From assembly GCA_029204225.1 (NCBI GenBank), contig CM055101.1, forward strand, positions 3,050,363 through 3,114,362: DNA of 64,000 bases, read 5' to 3'. Below the pieces are notes generated by a model. The model was not told where the DNA came from and ran no database searches. It was given only the letters and a program-made list of their open reading frames with translations. The stretch is from Diphasiastrum complanatum (lineage: Eukaryota > Streptophyta > Lycopodiopsida > Lycopodiales > Lycopodiaceae). The position numbers were made by a program, and so were the translations under genes. Of this stretch, positions 21,561-33,636 are shown piece after piece; position 1 is the first letter of the stretch; every line of letters begins with the position of its first letter.

Positions 21561-22108
21561 AATCAGTTATGCTTTGCTGAGTTCCAATCCGAGTTGTATC
21601 TTTCTCTGCGAGATCTTTGTCGAACCGATGAGTTTTTTGGTCGTATATGGCAAGATGTCCTGGCAGGAAGCTCTATTTTGAGAGAAAATCTAGGAAAGCA
21701 AGATTCCAAGAAATCTCATGAAGAGAAGATACTTGATAATTATTTCATTAGAAATGGTTTGCTTTTCCATAGAAGAAAAGTTTGTGCGCCAGATATCGTG
21801 GACATTAGGGCCCAAATCCTGCACGAGTGCCACAATAGCCCCAGTGCGGGACACCCTGGTATACGGAGGACACTTGACCTTGTTAAGTGAAAATTTTATT
21901 GGCCAAAAATGAAAGGTCATGTTGAGGCATATGTTCAAAAATGTGAACAATGCCAAGTAAATAAAGCAGAAACCGGCAAGAAATGAGAAAGTACTTCCAT
22001 GGATTTTTTGGTCGGACTTCCCAAGTTAGGGAAGGGTCACGATGCTATTTGGGTAGTAGTTGACAAGCTAACAAAAATGGTGCAGTTGATTCCAACAAAA
22101 ACTTTGTT
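21561..22108 (+). pseudogene. Gypsy integrase N-terminal part
   Basis: Readable blocks: LSLRDLCRTDEFFGRIWQDV, ILHECHNSPSAGHPGIRRTL (HH of the zinc finger), YVQKCEQCQVNKAE (CC), STSMDFLVGLPK (first catalytic Asp) and DAIWVVVDKLTKMVQLIPTK. A stop follows the zinc histidines. The sequence breaks at 22108 straight into BPS1 3'-flank DNA. Confidence 0.8.
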
Positions 22109-22496
22109 GTAAAACTTTGTGCCTATTCAGATATATTCTAAGCAAAATGCTGACACCATGGTAATACTACAAAGGAGCCATAGTAAAGGCCACGAGCAAT
22201 TGAGACAAAGTAATCACAATTACTATTTTCTCTACCAAGTAAATTGTAGACCTCAATTATCTTGCCTTTCAAGAACATAAACAACGATAAAAGATGTTCT
22301 ATTTTTGTCAGTTAATTTGATGCCATGTTACTCCTCAATATCCAGCTAGTAAATAATCTTGCGATAGTCATTCTAGAGGTACAACTAGCGAAGAATCACT
22401 CAACAAAATTTCCTTACTACAGAAATGAGTTTTGTCCTACCCGCGACTATGTCATCAAAAAGATCACGTACGGTGCACACTAAACTTTCCAAACCT
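22109..22496 (-). pseudogene. BPS1-like gene, 3' fragment
   Basis: The 3' flank (22109-22405) and about the last 30 codons of the BPS1-like gene (22405-22496, minus), matching 4975-5355. It is cut at both ends by retroelement sequence, so it is a sixth, minimal copy. Confidence 0.65.
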
Positions 22497-22990
22497 TCAA
22501 AGTATTCACTATATTTATCTTCCTATTTTGTGTATATCATCCGTAGTAATAAATAATAGAAATCCACTAGTAGTTCTATTCAACTTTTCTATGAGTATTT
22601 TTGGACATTCAACATCTTATCATTGGATGTTACAAGAAACCTTAAGTAATGATCTGTTTTGAAGGTTTGGCTGCAATTATTTTCAAAGGCCGGATCCTTT
22701 TGTCTCAAATATTCTAAAGCGATATCATGTGAAGTCTTCCATTTATTACCTTATTGGAGGTGTCTCCTTTTAATTCCTGAATTCGATATATGGGGCACAT
22801 CAAATTGAATAGGCAGTATGAGATACATCCCATATACTAAAGACAAGGGTGTTTTCTTTGTTGTTATCTTTTTGTTTTTGATATACCAAAAGAACCGCTA
22901 GTATTTTTGTGTCCCATGTGGATTTAGAACAGCTTTATGAATAGGGATGGAGAGGAAAGAAATCCAACAGTTCTTGTCCACTTAACACTA
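22497..22990 (-). pseudogene. Gypsy-like integrase tail fragment ('Z')
   Basis: Minus strand homologous to 45240-45600 and 56620-56990, where TTKKTPLSLVYGMYLILPI resembles the conserved 'T..TPF.LVYG.EAVLPIE' block at the end of gypsy integrases. Frames here are broken. Confidence 0.55.
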
Positions 22991-23340
22991 GGTTGTCGCG
23001 TTATGGGAACCCAAGTTTGATCTCCTTTTAAAAATCACCCAGTTTGCTATTCGGGTTGTGTAGTTCTATCAACCCTTGGCATAGTCCCCATGATGGTGGT
23101 GTGTTCCTTCCTTCGAGCAGCTCACAACTAGCATTTCGGCTTCCTCCTAAAGTTTGTTACATTTATCGTCTCTATCATGGAGCCGAACCTCCATATCAGA
23201 TAACTGCTACTACTGTCGTTTCAAATCTACCATGGAGTGCCAGAGTCTCTTCTTGCAACAACATTGTCATGACTCTTGCATGAGTCAGTTTAGGGTGTGT
23301 TGTGATGATCATCACCCAGTTGTCGCATGAGCTTGGCAAG
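22990..23340 (-). pseudogene. Copia gag-A C-terminal fragment
   Basis: Reverse copy of the gag-A C-terminal part, starting with the same GGTTGTCGCGTTATGG as the left edge of the window. It is followed by a second copy at 23345, giving a tandem duplication of this end. Confidence 0.65.
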
Positions 23341-23344
23341 CTTG

Positions 23345-24095
23345 AAAATCCCCCAATTTGTTGTTGTGGTTGTGTAGTTCTATCAGCCGTTGTCGTAGTC
23401 CCCCTGATGGTGGTGTGTTCCTTCCTTCGAGCAGCTCGCTACTAGCATTTCGGCTTCATCCTGAAGTTTATTATGTTTATCATTTCTATCATGGAGCTGA
23501 ACCTCCATATCAGATAACTGCTACTACTGTCGTTTCAAGTCTACCATGGAGTGTCGCAGTCTCTTCCTACAACAACATTGTCATGACTCTTGAAAGAGTC
23601 AGTTTAGGGTGCGTCGTGATGATCATCACCTTGCTGTCCCATGAGCTTGGCAAGCTTGAAAGTAGTGTCATTACTGCATTTTGATCATCTATGACATATC
23701 CGACAGTGGCCATTTGCTTCAGCAGGTTCTTGAACTGGTCGATGTGACTCTGTAGGGAATCTTCATTGGTCATCTTGAGCGAGAAAATCTTCTTCCTGAG
23801 ATGCAGCTTGGAAGCTATGTCACACACATCGTACAGAGTGCTCAAGATGTCCCAACCTTCCTTGGAGGTCTGAGCTTTAGACACATGGCTGATTTGAGTG
23901 TCTGATATATTGAGGATGATCAGCGCAAAGGCTTTGCAATCTTTAAGCTTCCATCAGGAAATTGCAGCATCGTCAGCTTCAGGTCTTACCTCTGCACCTA
24001 TAACAACGTCATACAATTTGTTAGCCATTAGCATAGTTCTCATCTTAAATTTATATAGATGGTAACTGGCTCCATCATGCTTGTCCATTATAGAA
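23345..24095 (-). pseudogene. Copia gag-A
   Basis: Gag-A with KIFSLKMTNEDSLQSHIDQ and LLSSLPSSWDSKVMIITTH; the 105-codon frame 23884-23567 is open. The N terminus is lost at about 24095, where it fuses to sequence upstream of the LTR. Confidence 0.8.
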
Positions 24096-24500
24096 CTGCT
24101 TTTGACAAGGATCGGAATAACATATGGACTCTAGGTCAAAATGAAGTTTGACCACGCATCGATTTGATCTTTGACCTGGTATCGGAATACACTTATTCTA
24201 TTCTAAGCTCAACCTTTTTAAAACAACAAATAAACTATCACAAAAAATAACTATTTTGCATTATGTAGATCGAAATAGGAGGCAACTAGATCATGCCTTG
24301 TTATCACATGTCTTCATCCTCAGATTGAGCAGGTCTTCCAAATGTACATGAATTGTTGTAATGTGCTCCTTTCAAAAATCTATTGAAGTTTTCATATGAA
24401 AATTTGGGCCTACACAAATGGATACAACATCGTTGTTGTAATCTATACAAAAATTCGCACTCGATGTTGATAAAAAAATTCCCAACATGGATCATGAATT
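24096..24500 (-). repeat. Z-tail segment (copy)
   Basis: Counterpart of 1000-1380, with an open 63-codon frame (24495-24304) ending SEDEDM. Confidence 0.5.
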
Positions 24501-25011
24501 GTTTTTTTGGGGTACATCTTTGGTTGTCGATGTCCCAGCTGATTTAGTTTGTATGTGAACAAAGTTATAACATGAATTGCATCAGAAGAATCACTTGATG
24601 CAGCATAACTTTTCTTCTTGAGCATATGTATAGAGGGTACATCTTTTTCGTAAGTGACCAGCAGTTTAGTCTTCCATATAAGAACTGACATTATATAAGA
24701 TTTTGGCTGTAAATTTAACCAAATCATCTCTTTTATAAGTGATCCAAATCGTATGTGTCAAATGATTCTCACGACTATGAATACATTCTTTCATACCTTC
24801 AACGTATTCACTATATTTATCTTCCCATTTTATGTATATCATCCATAGTAATGGATAATAGAAATCAACTAGCAGCTGTATTCAACTTTTCTATGAGTAT
24901 TTTTGGACATTCAACTTCTTATCATTGGATGTTATAATAAACCTTAAGTAATGATCTGTTTTGAAGGTTTGGCTACAATTATTTTCAAAGGCCGGATCCT
25001 TTTGTCTCAAA
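24500..25011 (-). pseudogene. Gypsy-like 'Z' segment, reverse
   Basis: Reverse counterpart of 45600-46050 and 56900-57310. No intact frame. It is interrupted at 25011 by the LTR of the next copia element, inside the string GTCTCAAAT that continues uninterrupted at 22709-22718. Confidence 0.5.
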
Positions 25012-25270
25012 TGTTCGTAGATTAAACTGTTTGATGTCACTAATAGCACTGCTTGATCTATCATTCTGATAAACGTATTCCAACTGCTTTCGCGAAGCTA
25101 CATCTGATAAACAAGATAATTTGTGCATGGCTATTGAATCAACTATTTAGATCCAACGATTTGAAAGTTGTGCTCCTGATTTGTCTGAATCTGATAGACA
25201 TAGTTGCATGTACTAAGGATTCCCCATTCGCTTTTCTATGTCACGATGAGAATAGCACCAAATCCCAACA
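25012..25270 (+). repeat. 5' LTR of copia element 2
   Basis: Begins TGTTCGTAG at the point where the Z segment is broken and ends CCCAACA directly before a primer binding site, giving 259 bp with TG...CA ends. No 3' partner was found in the window; the element is cut off at about 28265. Confidence 0.75.
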
Positions 25271-25282
25271 TGGTATTAGAGC
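25271..25282 (+). other. Primer binding site of copia element 2
   Basis: TGGTATTAGAGC differs by one base from TGGTATCAGAGC, the usual copia site complementary to initiator tRNA-Met, and lies immediately after the LTR's terminal CA. Confidence 0.8.
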
Positions 25283-25410
25283 ATATTACTATGACATATC
25301 TTGAACTGACATTATTAGAACGAGCATTCTGATATAGTGTAGAAAATAGCTATAATTGTTTTTAGTCACATTAATCTACTATTTGCATAACACTCACCCT
25401 AGAATTCCAG

Positions 25411-25915
25411 ATGGATTCGGAACCACAGTCCGCTCTAATGGTAGAGAAACTCGATGGTTCGAATTACCAGATATGGAACTTCAAGACGAAAGTGGTATTG
25501 ATGGCCAAAGAACTTTGGAAAATAGTCGTTGGAACCAAACTAATTCTCAGTGTCGATGAGCAAGTCATTTCCAAGTGGAAGCTCAGTTTGCCATCCTCTT
25601 ATGAAAATTGGGTGATGATGATAACCACACACTCAAATATAACCTTGTCCAGAGTCTTAATCTGCTACTGCAAGAGGAAACAAGAAGGAATAGAACATCC
25701 TCATCCTCCACAAACGACTCACAGGCATTATTCTCAAAGAAGAACACCAGGAAGCAATAGAAGAAGAAAGCTGCCTGACAAACCGACAACAATCAAAAGC
25801 GAACACATAAGACCCAAAATCAGCCACATGTTCAAAACAAGAAGAGGCTCTTCTATAGATACTGCAAGAGGGCAAACCACAAAGTCCAAAACTGTCGAAT
25901 CTTGAAGTTCAACAA
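25411..25915 (+). pseudogene. Copia element 2 gag, internally deleted
   Basis: Starts MDSEPQSALMVEKLDGSNYQ at the first ATG after the primer binding site and contains WNFKTKVVLMAKELWKIVVG. It then jumps from SKWKLS directly to LPSSYENWVMMITTHS, so the middle of the UBN2 domain is missing. The 164-codon frame continues into a basic region, where a zinc-knuckle remnant (YCKRANHKVQNC in another frame) is seen. It is related to but distinct from gag-A. Confidence 0.8.
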
Positions 25916-26039
25916 TGACAAGAGGAAGTAGCCGGACTAGCAAGCCCATGCAGCGAACATGAAATAGAAGAACCAAGAAGATGATGATGAGCATAAAGTC
26001 TTCATGGTGAACCATCGCCATGTCAAACAATCGGAGGAA

Positions 26040-26190
26040 TGGTTCCTCAATTTTGGAGCAATACAACACATGACAAGCCATCAAGAATGGTTCATCGATT
26101 ATTCGGCCTATAGCACCAAAAGATTCGTCTCACCATGGAGATAACAACTCCAGGTGAAGGTACTGTTAGGATGAATTTTTAGAATGGAAT
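26040..26190 (+). pseudogene. Copia element 2 protease remnant
   Basis: Reads EEWFLNFGAIQHMTSHQEWF, the copia protease motif with Asn in place of the catalytic Asp and Phe in place of Ser (family: W-F/Y-LDSGAT-HM). The same Asn appears in the other protease remnants at 58890 and 16310. Confidence 0.7.
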
Positions 26191-27320
26191 GTCAAAACTT
26201 GTACCAAATGTATTGTATGTCCCGAACCTAACAACAAATCTATTTTCTGTCAGTCGAATCAGAGATTTAGGACATAGGGTAGAGTTTCAGATGGATTCCT
26301 ATCAGATTCTTGATAATAGCAAGAGAGTTCTTGCAATCGGCAAGAGACAAGGATGTCTCTATAGGTTTAGTCATTGTAATACTGTGGCTGATCATGCTTT
26401 AAGCAGTTCGACATCTATCAATAAAGAATTGATTTGGAATTATATACTCGGTAACCTTAATCATACATCAATTGGATACATGTCTAGACATTCTTCAGTC
26501 CATGATTTAGACTATCAAATTGTCGACCCTCCTGTCTGCCAAAGTTGTATCATAGGAAAGCATGCAAGAAGGCCATTTAAGTCAAATCAAAAATATATTT
26601 TCAAAAATTTGTTAGGCATTATACATACTAATATATGTGGCCCAATGCAAACAACATCACTGCTTGGTGCAAAGTTCTTTATTACATTCATAGATGACTA
26701 TTCGAAAAGAACTGCTGTATGTTTTTTGAAGCAAAAATCTGAAGCCTTCTAGTTCTTAAAAAAATACAAAGAAAATGTTGAGTTGCAGATAGACAAAAGA
26801 ATCAAAGCTCTCATGAACGACAATGGCGGCGAATACATATCAAATGAATTCAAGGATTATTGCTCAGCCAATGTCATCGATCAACAGTTTGTTGCTTCCT
26901 ATTCTCCATAGTCGAATGGACTGGCTGAAAAGAAAAACGGGACCTTAGTCGAATCTGCCAAATGCATGAAGCCCAAATGATTCTGGCAACATGTTGTTTC
27001 AACAGCAACCTATGTGCAGAATCAATTTATAACTAAAGGCCTTTTTGACAACAAACTCCTTATGAAGTTTTCATTGGATTCATACCTTCAATAAAACATT
27101 TGAGAGTATTTGGATGCATGGCATATGCTCATGTCCCAAAGGACAACAAAAATAAAATTTTTGAGCATTCATTTAAGACTATTTTTGTTGGCTATTGTAC
27201 TTCTGATGGCATGTATAGACTGTATAATATAGACACCTATAAAATTTTCATTAACAGATATGTGACTTTTATAGAAGATCAGTTTATTGATCTAAAGGGC
27301 AAGGACCAGATGTAGTCTAC
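26189..27320 (+). pseudogene. Copia element 2 integrase
   Basis: In order: NVLYVPNLTTNLFSVSRIRD (pre-integrase), the zinc region (HTSIGYMSRH..., CQSCIIGKHARRPF), the core (TNICGPMQTTSLLGAKFFIT, where Asn replaces the usual first Asp; FIDDYSKRTAVCFLKQKSEA; NDNGGEYISNEF, second Asp-region; NGLAEKKNGTLVES, Glu), and the end FGCMAYAHVPKDNKNKI. Stops at about 26752 and 26912 and a frameshift near 27055 break it. Confidence 0.85.
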
Positions 27321-27612
27321 AATTTCTGCCCCAACAATTGACTCTTCTCGGAAGTCAATTTCTATTTCTTCTTGTAGTCACCCAATATAGTCAGGTCCAG
27401 AAGAAGAAAAAAAAGAAACTGCAGCCCACTCAGCCAACACAAGGTCAAATCTCGTAGCTAGAAATGTCAACCAAAAGATCAATAAGAATTCAAATCGAAC
27501 CTATCCGATACACTGACGAGTTCACACAGTATTCCATTTAAGAGTCAACCATAGTTGTAGAAGCCTTATCACAGGCATATTCAGATCTCTAAAGAGAAGC
27601 GATGGACAAAGA
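27321..27612 (+). other. Linker between integrase and RT, no intact frame
   Basis: Ser/Thr/Lys-rich translation with several stops, as expected for the variable copia linker. Nothing else is seen here. Confidence 0.45.
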
Positions 27613-28265
27613 GTGCAACTCACTGCTAAGGAACAACACTTGGTCACCGACCTGCTAGCAAACAAAAAGATAATCAACTACAAATGGATCTTCGAAATCA
27701 AATATAATGCAGAAGGTAGTATCAACAGAAGGAAAGCTCGACTCGTGGCAAGGGGGTTCTCACGTATTCCCAATATCAGCTACTTTGAAATCTTTAGCCT
27801 AGTCATCAAGCATACCTCTATTCGACTGCTACTTTCTTATGTTGTTGTAGCAAACCTTGAGGTACACCCGATGGACCTACAAACGACATTCCTAAATGGA
27901 TTCATCGAGGAGGACATCTATATGATTCAGCCAAAAGGCTATAATCTCAATGGTCAAGAAGACTAGGTATGCAAACTCCACAAAGCTTTGTATGGTCTGA
28001 AACAATCTTCTAGAGCATGGTTTCATCATATCAACACGTTCTTGATCGATCATGGATTCCAACCTAGCTTTGCGGATTGTAATGTTTATTTCAAAGCTGT
28101 TAATCAATTCTTTGTCATCATCACACTTTATGTGAATGATACATTGTTGTTCGGCAACAACATTGCTCTGACAAAGGATACAAAGAGGATGCTATCCCAA
28201 GAGTTTGAGATGACAGGTCTAGGAGAAGCGCATTATTGTCTCAGAATTCAAATCCATAGAGAGAT
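27613..28265 (+). pseudogene. Copia element 2 reverse transcriptase
   Basis: RT blocks in order: NYKWIFEIKYNAEGSINRRK, ARLVARGFSR, VHPMDLQTTFLNGFIEEDIY, a stop at 27964, then LHKALYGLKQSSRAWFHHIN, and LYVNDTLLFGNN, where the YVDD catalytic motif reads YVND. It ends in EMTGLGEAHYCLRIQIHRE, after which the sequence becomes the AT-rich repeat. RNase H and the 3' LTR are missing. Confidence 0.88.
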
Positions 28266-28650
28266 TTACTGTCTAGATAAAGAACACTATTCCCACTCAT
28301 TCAATCTGGTCATTTCATATTGTTTGATGATTTCAATCAAATTTAACGAGTATCTTGCACAAACATTTCTTTGACTGATTTCTAGCAATCAACATCGATT
28401 AGAAAACTATTAGCCAAGTAACTTTCAAATTTTTACCAAATTGAAATTCAACAACAAAGAAAAAAATTCAAATTTTAACTTTCAATCTGGGAGTTCCCAA
28501 CTCCAAAAGTAAAAAGAATGACAATACAATAAACATGTCGGCAATTCCTCCTCTCAATTTTAACTTATCTATCACCACAAAGTAATTTAGACTTAGTGAA
28601 AATACTATGACCAATTCTGAGTGATAAACTCAGTTTAATCAATTCACTAA
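28262..28650. repeat. 3' part of the AT-rich block
   Basis: Matches 2986-3330 and 20215-20620. It is joined directly to the copia RT at AGATTTACTGTCTAGATAAAG and to a gypsy LTR at about 28653. Confidence 0.7.
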
Positions 28651-28653
28651 AGC

Positions 28654-29107
28654 AGCATGATGCAAGACTGGAGTTTTCAACATGTTTGGGTGCCACGCAT
28701 CACCATCCTAGGTGATCACGTGTCGCCGACAAGACCGTGCTTGAAGGGACCCACTGTGCTATGCCTATATAGTGGTGGGGTTTCTCTCTTTCCATTCACT
28801 CAGTCTACCTAGGAGTTGGTGGATGGAGAGCACGTGCATGAGCCAGGATGTATCTTTAGGCTAGGAGACGTGTGCTAGGGAGAGCCGAGTGGGTATGAGA
28901 CACCAGTTATCGTGGGAGGCTTGACCGAGCATGATTATGTCGATTGCTCCAGTGCATGGGGGTGGGTCGGTTGTGACACTATGGATGGGCAGTTACGGTC
29001 CATCGTCATTTGTATGGGGTGTGCGGAACCTTTAAGGCAGTCGATGATCCTAGGGAGTTGTAACATATTCCCAATCATTATTCTTGTTAATACATTCTGA
29101 ATATGCA
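28654..29107 (+). repeat. Gypsy LTR, 5'-truncated
   Basis: Same LTR as 9863-10362 but lacking about the first 50 bases. A CTATATAGTGG TATA region is intact near 28766-28776. Its end joins segment G exactly as at 10362 and 49839. Confidence 0.7.
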
Positions 29108-29575
29108 CGTGAATTAGATATTGGCCATTGAGTTGAAGAGAATCCATAGGAATAAGAGTCTCCAATAGAAGCCACTTTAAGCTCTTGTGAAATGGATCCA
29201 TGAGGCATTGAACAAGAATCCGAGTATTGATATGAGTTGGATTTCTATGGAATAATGAAATCTATTCATTGCTATTAGTATCCATGTTGAATACCTCATA
29301 CTCCATTAGATTGTTGTCAAAAATAAAATCATTCACTTAGGCTCCCAAATCAAACTGAAATGGTTCGCATATCGTGTTCTTAAAATAGCCACTCATTTGC
29401 AAGCCATGGAATATTGGTGTTGTATAGTCCTCATTCTGAAAGTCTGGTGAATGTCTTGATCGACTTTCTTTGAGCATAACACTATTCTCGATTTGAAGAC
29501 CAAAAAAGCTCTTCATATGATCAAGATGAATGTGACAAATTGAACTTCTCAAGGAAGTTGGTAAGTGCACTACAT
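29108..29575 (-). other. Open segment 'G' (copy)
   Basis: Minus-strand counterpart of 10365-10822, split by a stop near 29336 into frames 29570-29337 and 29201-28935. Product unknown. Confidence 0.35.
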
Positions 29576-30115
29576 CTAGTAAGGCTTGGGAATCTCTAAA
29601 GAAGGTTTATGAGTCCAAGTTTACATCAAGGGTTCTAACCCTTAGGAGTCAGATCTTTTCAAGTTTTTAAAATAAGGATGAAAGTGCTTATGCTTTTGTT
29701 TTGAGGGTTAAAGCAATCAATGATGAGTTAGCATGTATTGATGAATGAGTTAAGGAGATAGAACTTGTTCAAGTAGTTTTCAATGGCTTGTTGGATGATC
29801 ATGCTGATCTTGCTCAAAGTTTTGTTCTTCAAAAGACATTGCCAAGTATTGTGGACATGCAAGAAATCTTGGTGAATAAGGAGTTTAGGCTTCTATCAAG
29901 AGGAGGATCCACTTCCACATCTCAACCTGGAAAGGAGGAGGCTATGTTCTCAAAGGGCAAGTTCAAGGGCAACAACAAAGGCAAGTGATCTAAAGGACAA
30001 TCTCAATCTACTTTTATTGGCAAGAAGAAAGATAAATCTAAGCTTAAATGCTTCTATTGTGGAGTCAAAACATGGCAAGGTTGCCATCGATGGGACCAAG
30101 TCCCGACATTTGTGA
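29480..30115 (+). pseudogene. Ty1/copia gag, gag-B family (copy 3)
   Basis: Third gag-B copy. VVFNGLLDDHADLAQSFVLQ and MQEILVNKEFRLLSRGGSTS are readable in the frame 29788-29988; a stop replaces a residue after CIDE near 29747. A small deletion removes part of the linker after KGQSQ. Same 3' junction as the other gag-B copies. Confidence 0.8.
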
Positions 30116-30737
30116 CACTGCGCAGCACATATATGACATAGTGTACTTATGACAAGGATGTGTGTACATTGTAAAAATTGAAAAGTACTGTATTGACAGA
30201 TTTCTGCCATCGTAGGACACTTAAGATTTCAATTCCAACAGTTTGTCCTTTCATGAATTGTATCCCTAGGGAGCAATCACAAATTTGAGTTTATTGAACT
30301 TCTGCCTTAAACAATTGCAATTGATGATCATATGCCTATAGCTCGTAGTGATGAAATTAAATTTTTTTGTTGTAATTAATAAATTATATTGTTCATGCTC
30401 TTTTTGATTGAAAGACACTTAACGAATTAACTTATCTTTTTGGCTTGTAAAACTTTGTGCCCGTTCAGATATATTCTAAGCAAAATGCTGACGCAATGGT
30501 AATAGTACAAAGGAGCCATAGTAAAGGCCACGAGCAATTGAGACAGAGCAATCACAATTACAATTTTCTCTACCAAGTAAATTGTAGACCTCAATTATCT
30601 TGCCTTTCATGAATATAAACAACGATAAAAGATGTTCTATTTTTGTCAGTTAATTTGATGCCATGTTACTCCTCAACATCCAGCTAGTAAAGAATCTTGC
30701 AATAGTCATTCTAGATGTGCAATTAGCGAAGAATCAC
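30116..30737 (-). other. 3' flank of BPS1-like copy 3
   Basis: Conserved non-coding 3' flank, equivalent to 11381-11994. Confidence 0.5.
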
Positions 30738-31593
30738 TCAACAAACTTTCGGTACTGCAGAAATGAGTTTTGTCCTACCCGCTACTATGTCATCAAAAAG
30801 ATCACCTACGGTGCACTCCAAACTTTCCAAACCACAGTTCAGACTGTTTAAGCTATGCCGGAGCTCCGTAACATCTGACATTCGCAATTCGAACGAGCGC
30901 AGAACCTGTTCTCCAAATGACTGAAATTCAATGAAAAAATTATCCACATGAGCTTGCATGTTTCCAAATTCTCTTAGAAGCCGTCGAACAAATCGCAATC
31001 AGTTTAGCGGAGTAAGAACTATCCATGTGAAGGAGTCCAAACAGAAGAATCATTAAAACGAAAGAAATTATGCTCTTCATGGGTTAAATTACTGCGCAAG
31101 GATGAAATTGCTTTGCATATCTGCTACCAAAATTCCAAAGCTCCTCCTCTGCCTCAAGTTTCATATCAAAAAGTTGCTTGTTTGCTTGATGTATTCTGGA
31201 CATCTCTCGTCGGCAATGATTTAGAGCCTGAACTATGGTATCATAATCATGCCCACCTGCTTGAAGAGCTTCAACAGCTATATGGACTACCCGCCCATAA
31301 ATTCGCAATCTGGAAATACCCGTCATCAAAGCTTTATAAACATTCATAAGTCGCACTGTCTCATCCATCAGAGTACTAAAGCATTTTAATGGAAAAACAA
31401 CCTTCTCCGGTAGATCCAAAACAGCTGCAAGAGAAGATCTGAGAATATCCACAGCATACTGCATCCAGTCTATTGTGAAAAACTTATCTCCAATTGACTC
31501 TTCCAATTTTTGCAGACATGACGACAAATTGTCGTGAAATGACATATTGGCAGCACCATGACCGTGAGATCGCAGCGAATTTACAAAAACCAT
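30738..31593 (-). pseudogene. BPS1-like gene, copy 3, nonsense and 89-base deletion
   Basis: Starts MVFVNSLRSHGHGAANMS at 31593 and is open for 169 codons up to KQFHPCAVI, where a TAC codon has become TAA at about 31084. Further on, 89 bases are missing at about 30980 (the segment that encodes roughly TGEWAKSTS to EETKEKV), which also shifts the frame. The last 80 or so codons to PKVC are then readable. Closest by eye to copy 2. Confidence 0.7.
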
Positions 31594-32040
31594 GGCGGTG
31601 TCTCTTCAGGCAGAGTTAAGGAAGCAACCTTTGCCGTCTGTGTATTTTGCAGAAATCAAGGTTAGGCTACCGGCCTACCGCTGTACCTTCTGAAATAGCT
31701 TGAGAACGTTGTCAAGAAAAAAAAATTATGAAGTAAAATTCGCCTTGAGATTGTCGACGAACCCAGCTACGGATTATCATTGACTCAGAGGTTCGAAGAA
31801 ATTTATTGAGTTCCGCCCTCTGTCTCTTACATTCAACACGTCTGCATTCAAGTAAGTCTGTTCTTGGCAAATCGTTCGCGCTCTCACTCTCGCTCGCTCG
31901 CTCTCTCTCTCTCTGTCTCTCTCTCTCTCTCTCAATCAAATGTGTGGTGTTCTCTCTATCGATCTCTATTTATATGCTATTTGGACACCTTCAAAACCCT
32001 AGTCGTTACATAATATGTAGTACCCTAGAACGTGACTTAA
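31594..32040 (-). promoter_or_regulatory. Promoter and 5' leader of BPS1-like copy 3
   Basis: TATA box TATAAATA at 31967-31974 (minus), interrupted CT/GA tract at about 31900-31932, conserved leader to the ATG. Confidence 0.65.
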
Positions 32041-32330
32041 TGCATATTGGACCCCTAAGAGGGCTAAAACTTCGGACCAAAAAACACTTTGGATACCAAC
32101 CCAACAAAGTGATCCAAGGGAGTTGCCTGGAATATGACTAGTTAATAGAATGCCATGGTTAACCTCGGTACTCGCTATTTATTTAGATAGGTCGGACTAT
32201 GCATCGCATTTTCAAGTTGCACCGCATGCCAAAGTGCTATTTGTCTTTCAAAGAAAAGCAAATATGTCAACAAGGTGAGGATGAGGATCTTCAGCTAGAG
32301 CCTACACTACATCATGGGTGACTAGGAGGA
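32041..32330 (-). repeat. Upstream flank of the cassette, truncated
   Basis: Matches 6640-6945 and ends abruptly after GGGTGACTAGGAGGA at about 32331; the sequence beyond is found nowhere else in the window. Confidence 0.55.
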
Positions 32331-33636
32331 GCTGCACACAGTTGGCTTCTAGAGGCCTTAACAAGCAGAGCTCTTTCAAACAATCAGGCCCTCAGGGCTC
32401 TATGCCTATGTGTTTTTTTTCTTAAGGGTAAACAAGATAGGGAAATATCCAATGATTTTGATAGGCACAAAAATGGCCTCAAGCAGAACTAGAGATATGT
32501 ACTCTGCTTTTTGACAGGCCCACGGGGTATTGGATCCCAAACAGATCAATAACTTCTCAAAAAACTAGCAATGAACAGGCTCTATTCATTGGGCATCCAA
32601 AGCAGGCTCCTGAACAGAAATATGTTGAACTAGCCCTGCCTCCTCTTGATTAGTGAAAACACCAAAACTGTCGCACAATTTTGTGATGTGTGCTCCCCAT
32701 TCACTATACTTCTATTCGCTTTCCAAACATTTCATGAAATTCCCCAAGGTATTGGCGTTCCATGCAATGCAACTTGAATCAGTGCAAAAGATTTTACTGA
32801 TATGTAATGTTCAATGTGCTTCCCAAAAATGACTTCATTCATCCAACGTCATATCCTAATACAGAGTTTTCTTCTTTTAATCTATCCAAACACTTATAGT
32901 TACTAACGAGCTTCTCTCACATCCCCGGAAAGAGGATACATATTCTACTATTTGCCTAAAAGATTAATTAATGCCAGTAGTCTCATTGATATAACTCTCT
33001 TTTAATGTAATCTTAAAGATATTACTGATAGTGACAGTAACTTCCTCTCCTACCACACATCAACATGTATTCAGCCTGTTCTTTTTATCCTCCGTTTTAT
33101 TAAAAGACTCAACACTTTCCTTTAAAACCCTCAAAACCGTACCATACCACCGCAAAACTTAAAATTACTCCTAACACCGTAATTATGTACAATAACATTT
33201 AAAATGTAAAACAATAATTCCAATAACTTCACAAAACTAGAGTTTTTTTTTTTTTTTGACAAATTATTTCCAATACTAATTCCTTTTCTTCTTCTTTTCC
33301 ACTTTTTATTTTTCATTAAATCACAAACATTCCCAATAATAGAAAGTCTACTAACTAAAGAAGTGAAAATATCAAATTGATAATAAAAAGTATTCAATCC
33401 ATGATGTTCTGATGAACAAAAAAAACAATGCACAACCGCATCATAATAGAACGTTCGCAACTCAACCAAAAATGTTGCGCATAGTGTCCACTATAAAGAG
33501 TACCGCAACGAATATCAACAATCCAACAACTAAAAATAACACTACATCGATTCCAAATAGCCTGTAATCTTTGTTCCATATTGCAAAGTTACTCAGTTGT
33601 TCTCTCTTTTTTTCAATCATCTCTTGCTGATGTATT
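32331..33636. other. Low-copy AT-rich DNA, no gene recognised
   Basis: Unique within the window. Minus-strand frames at 33469-33131, 33579-33394 and 33707-33462 overlap each other, and none shows a known domain. The last contains a hydrophobic stretch (VVLFLVVGLLIFVAVLF) but begins inside LTR antisense, so it is not called a gene. Confidence 0.4.
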
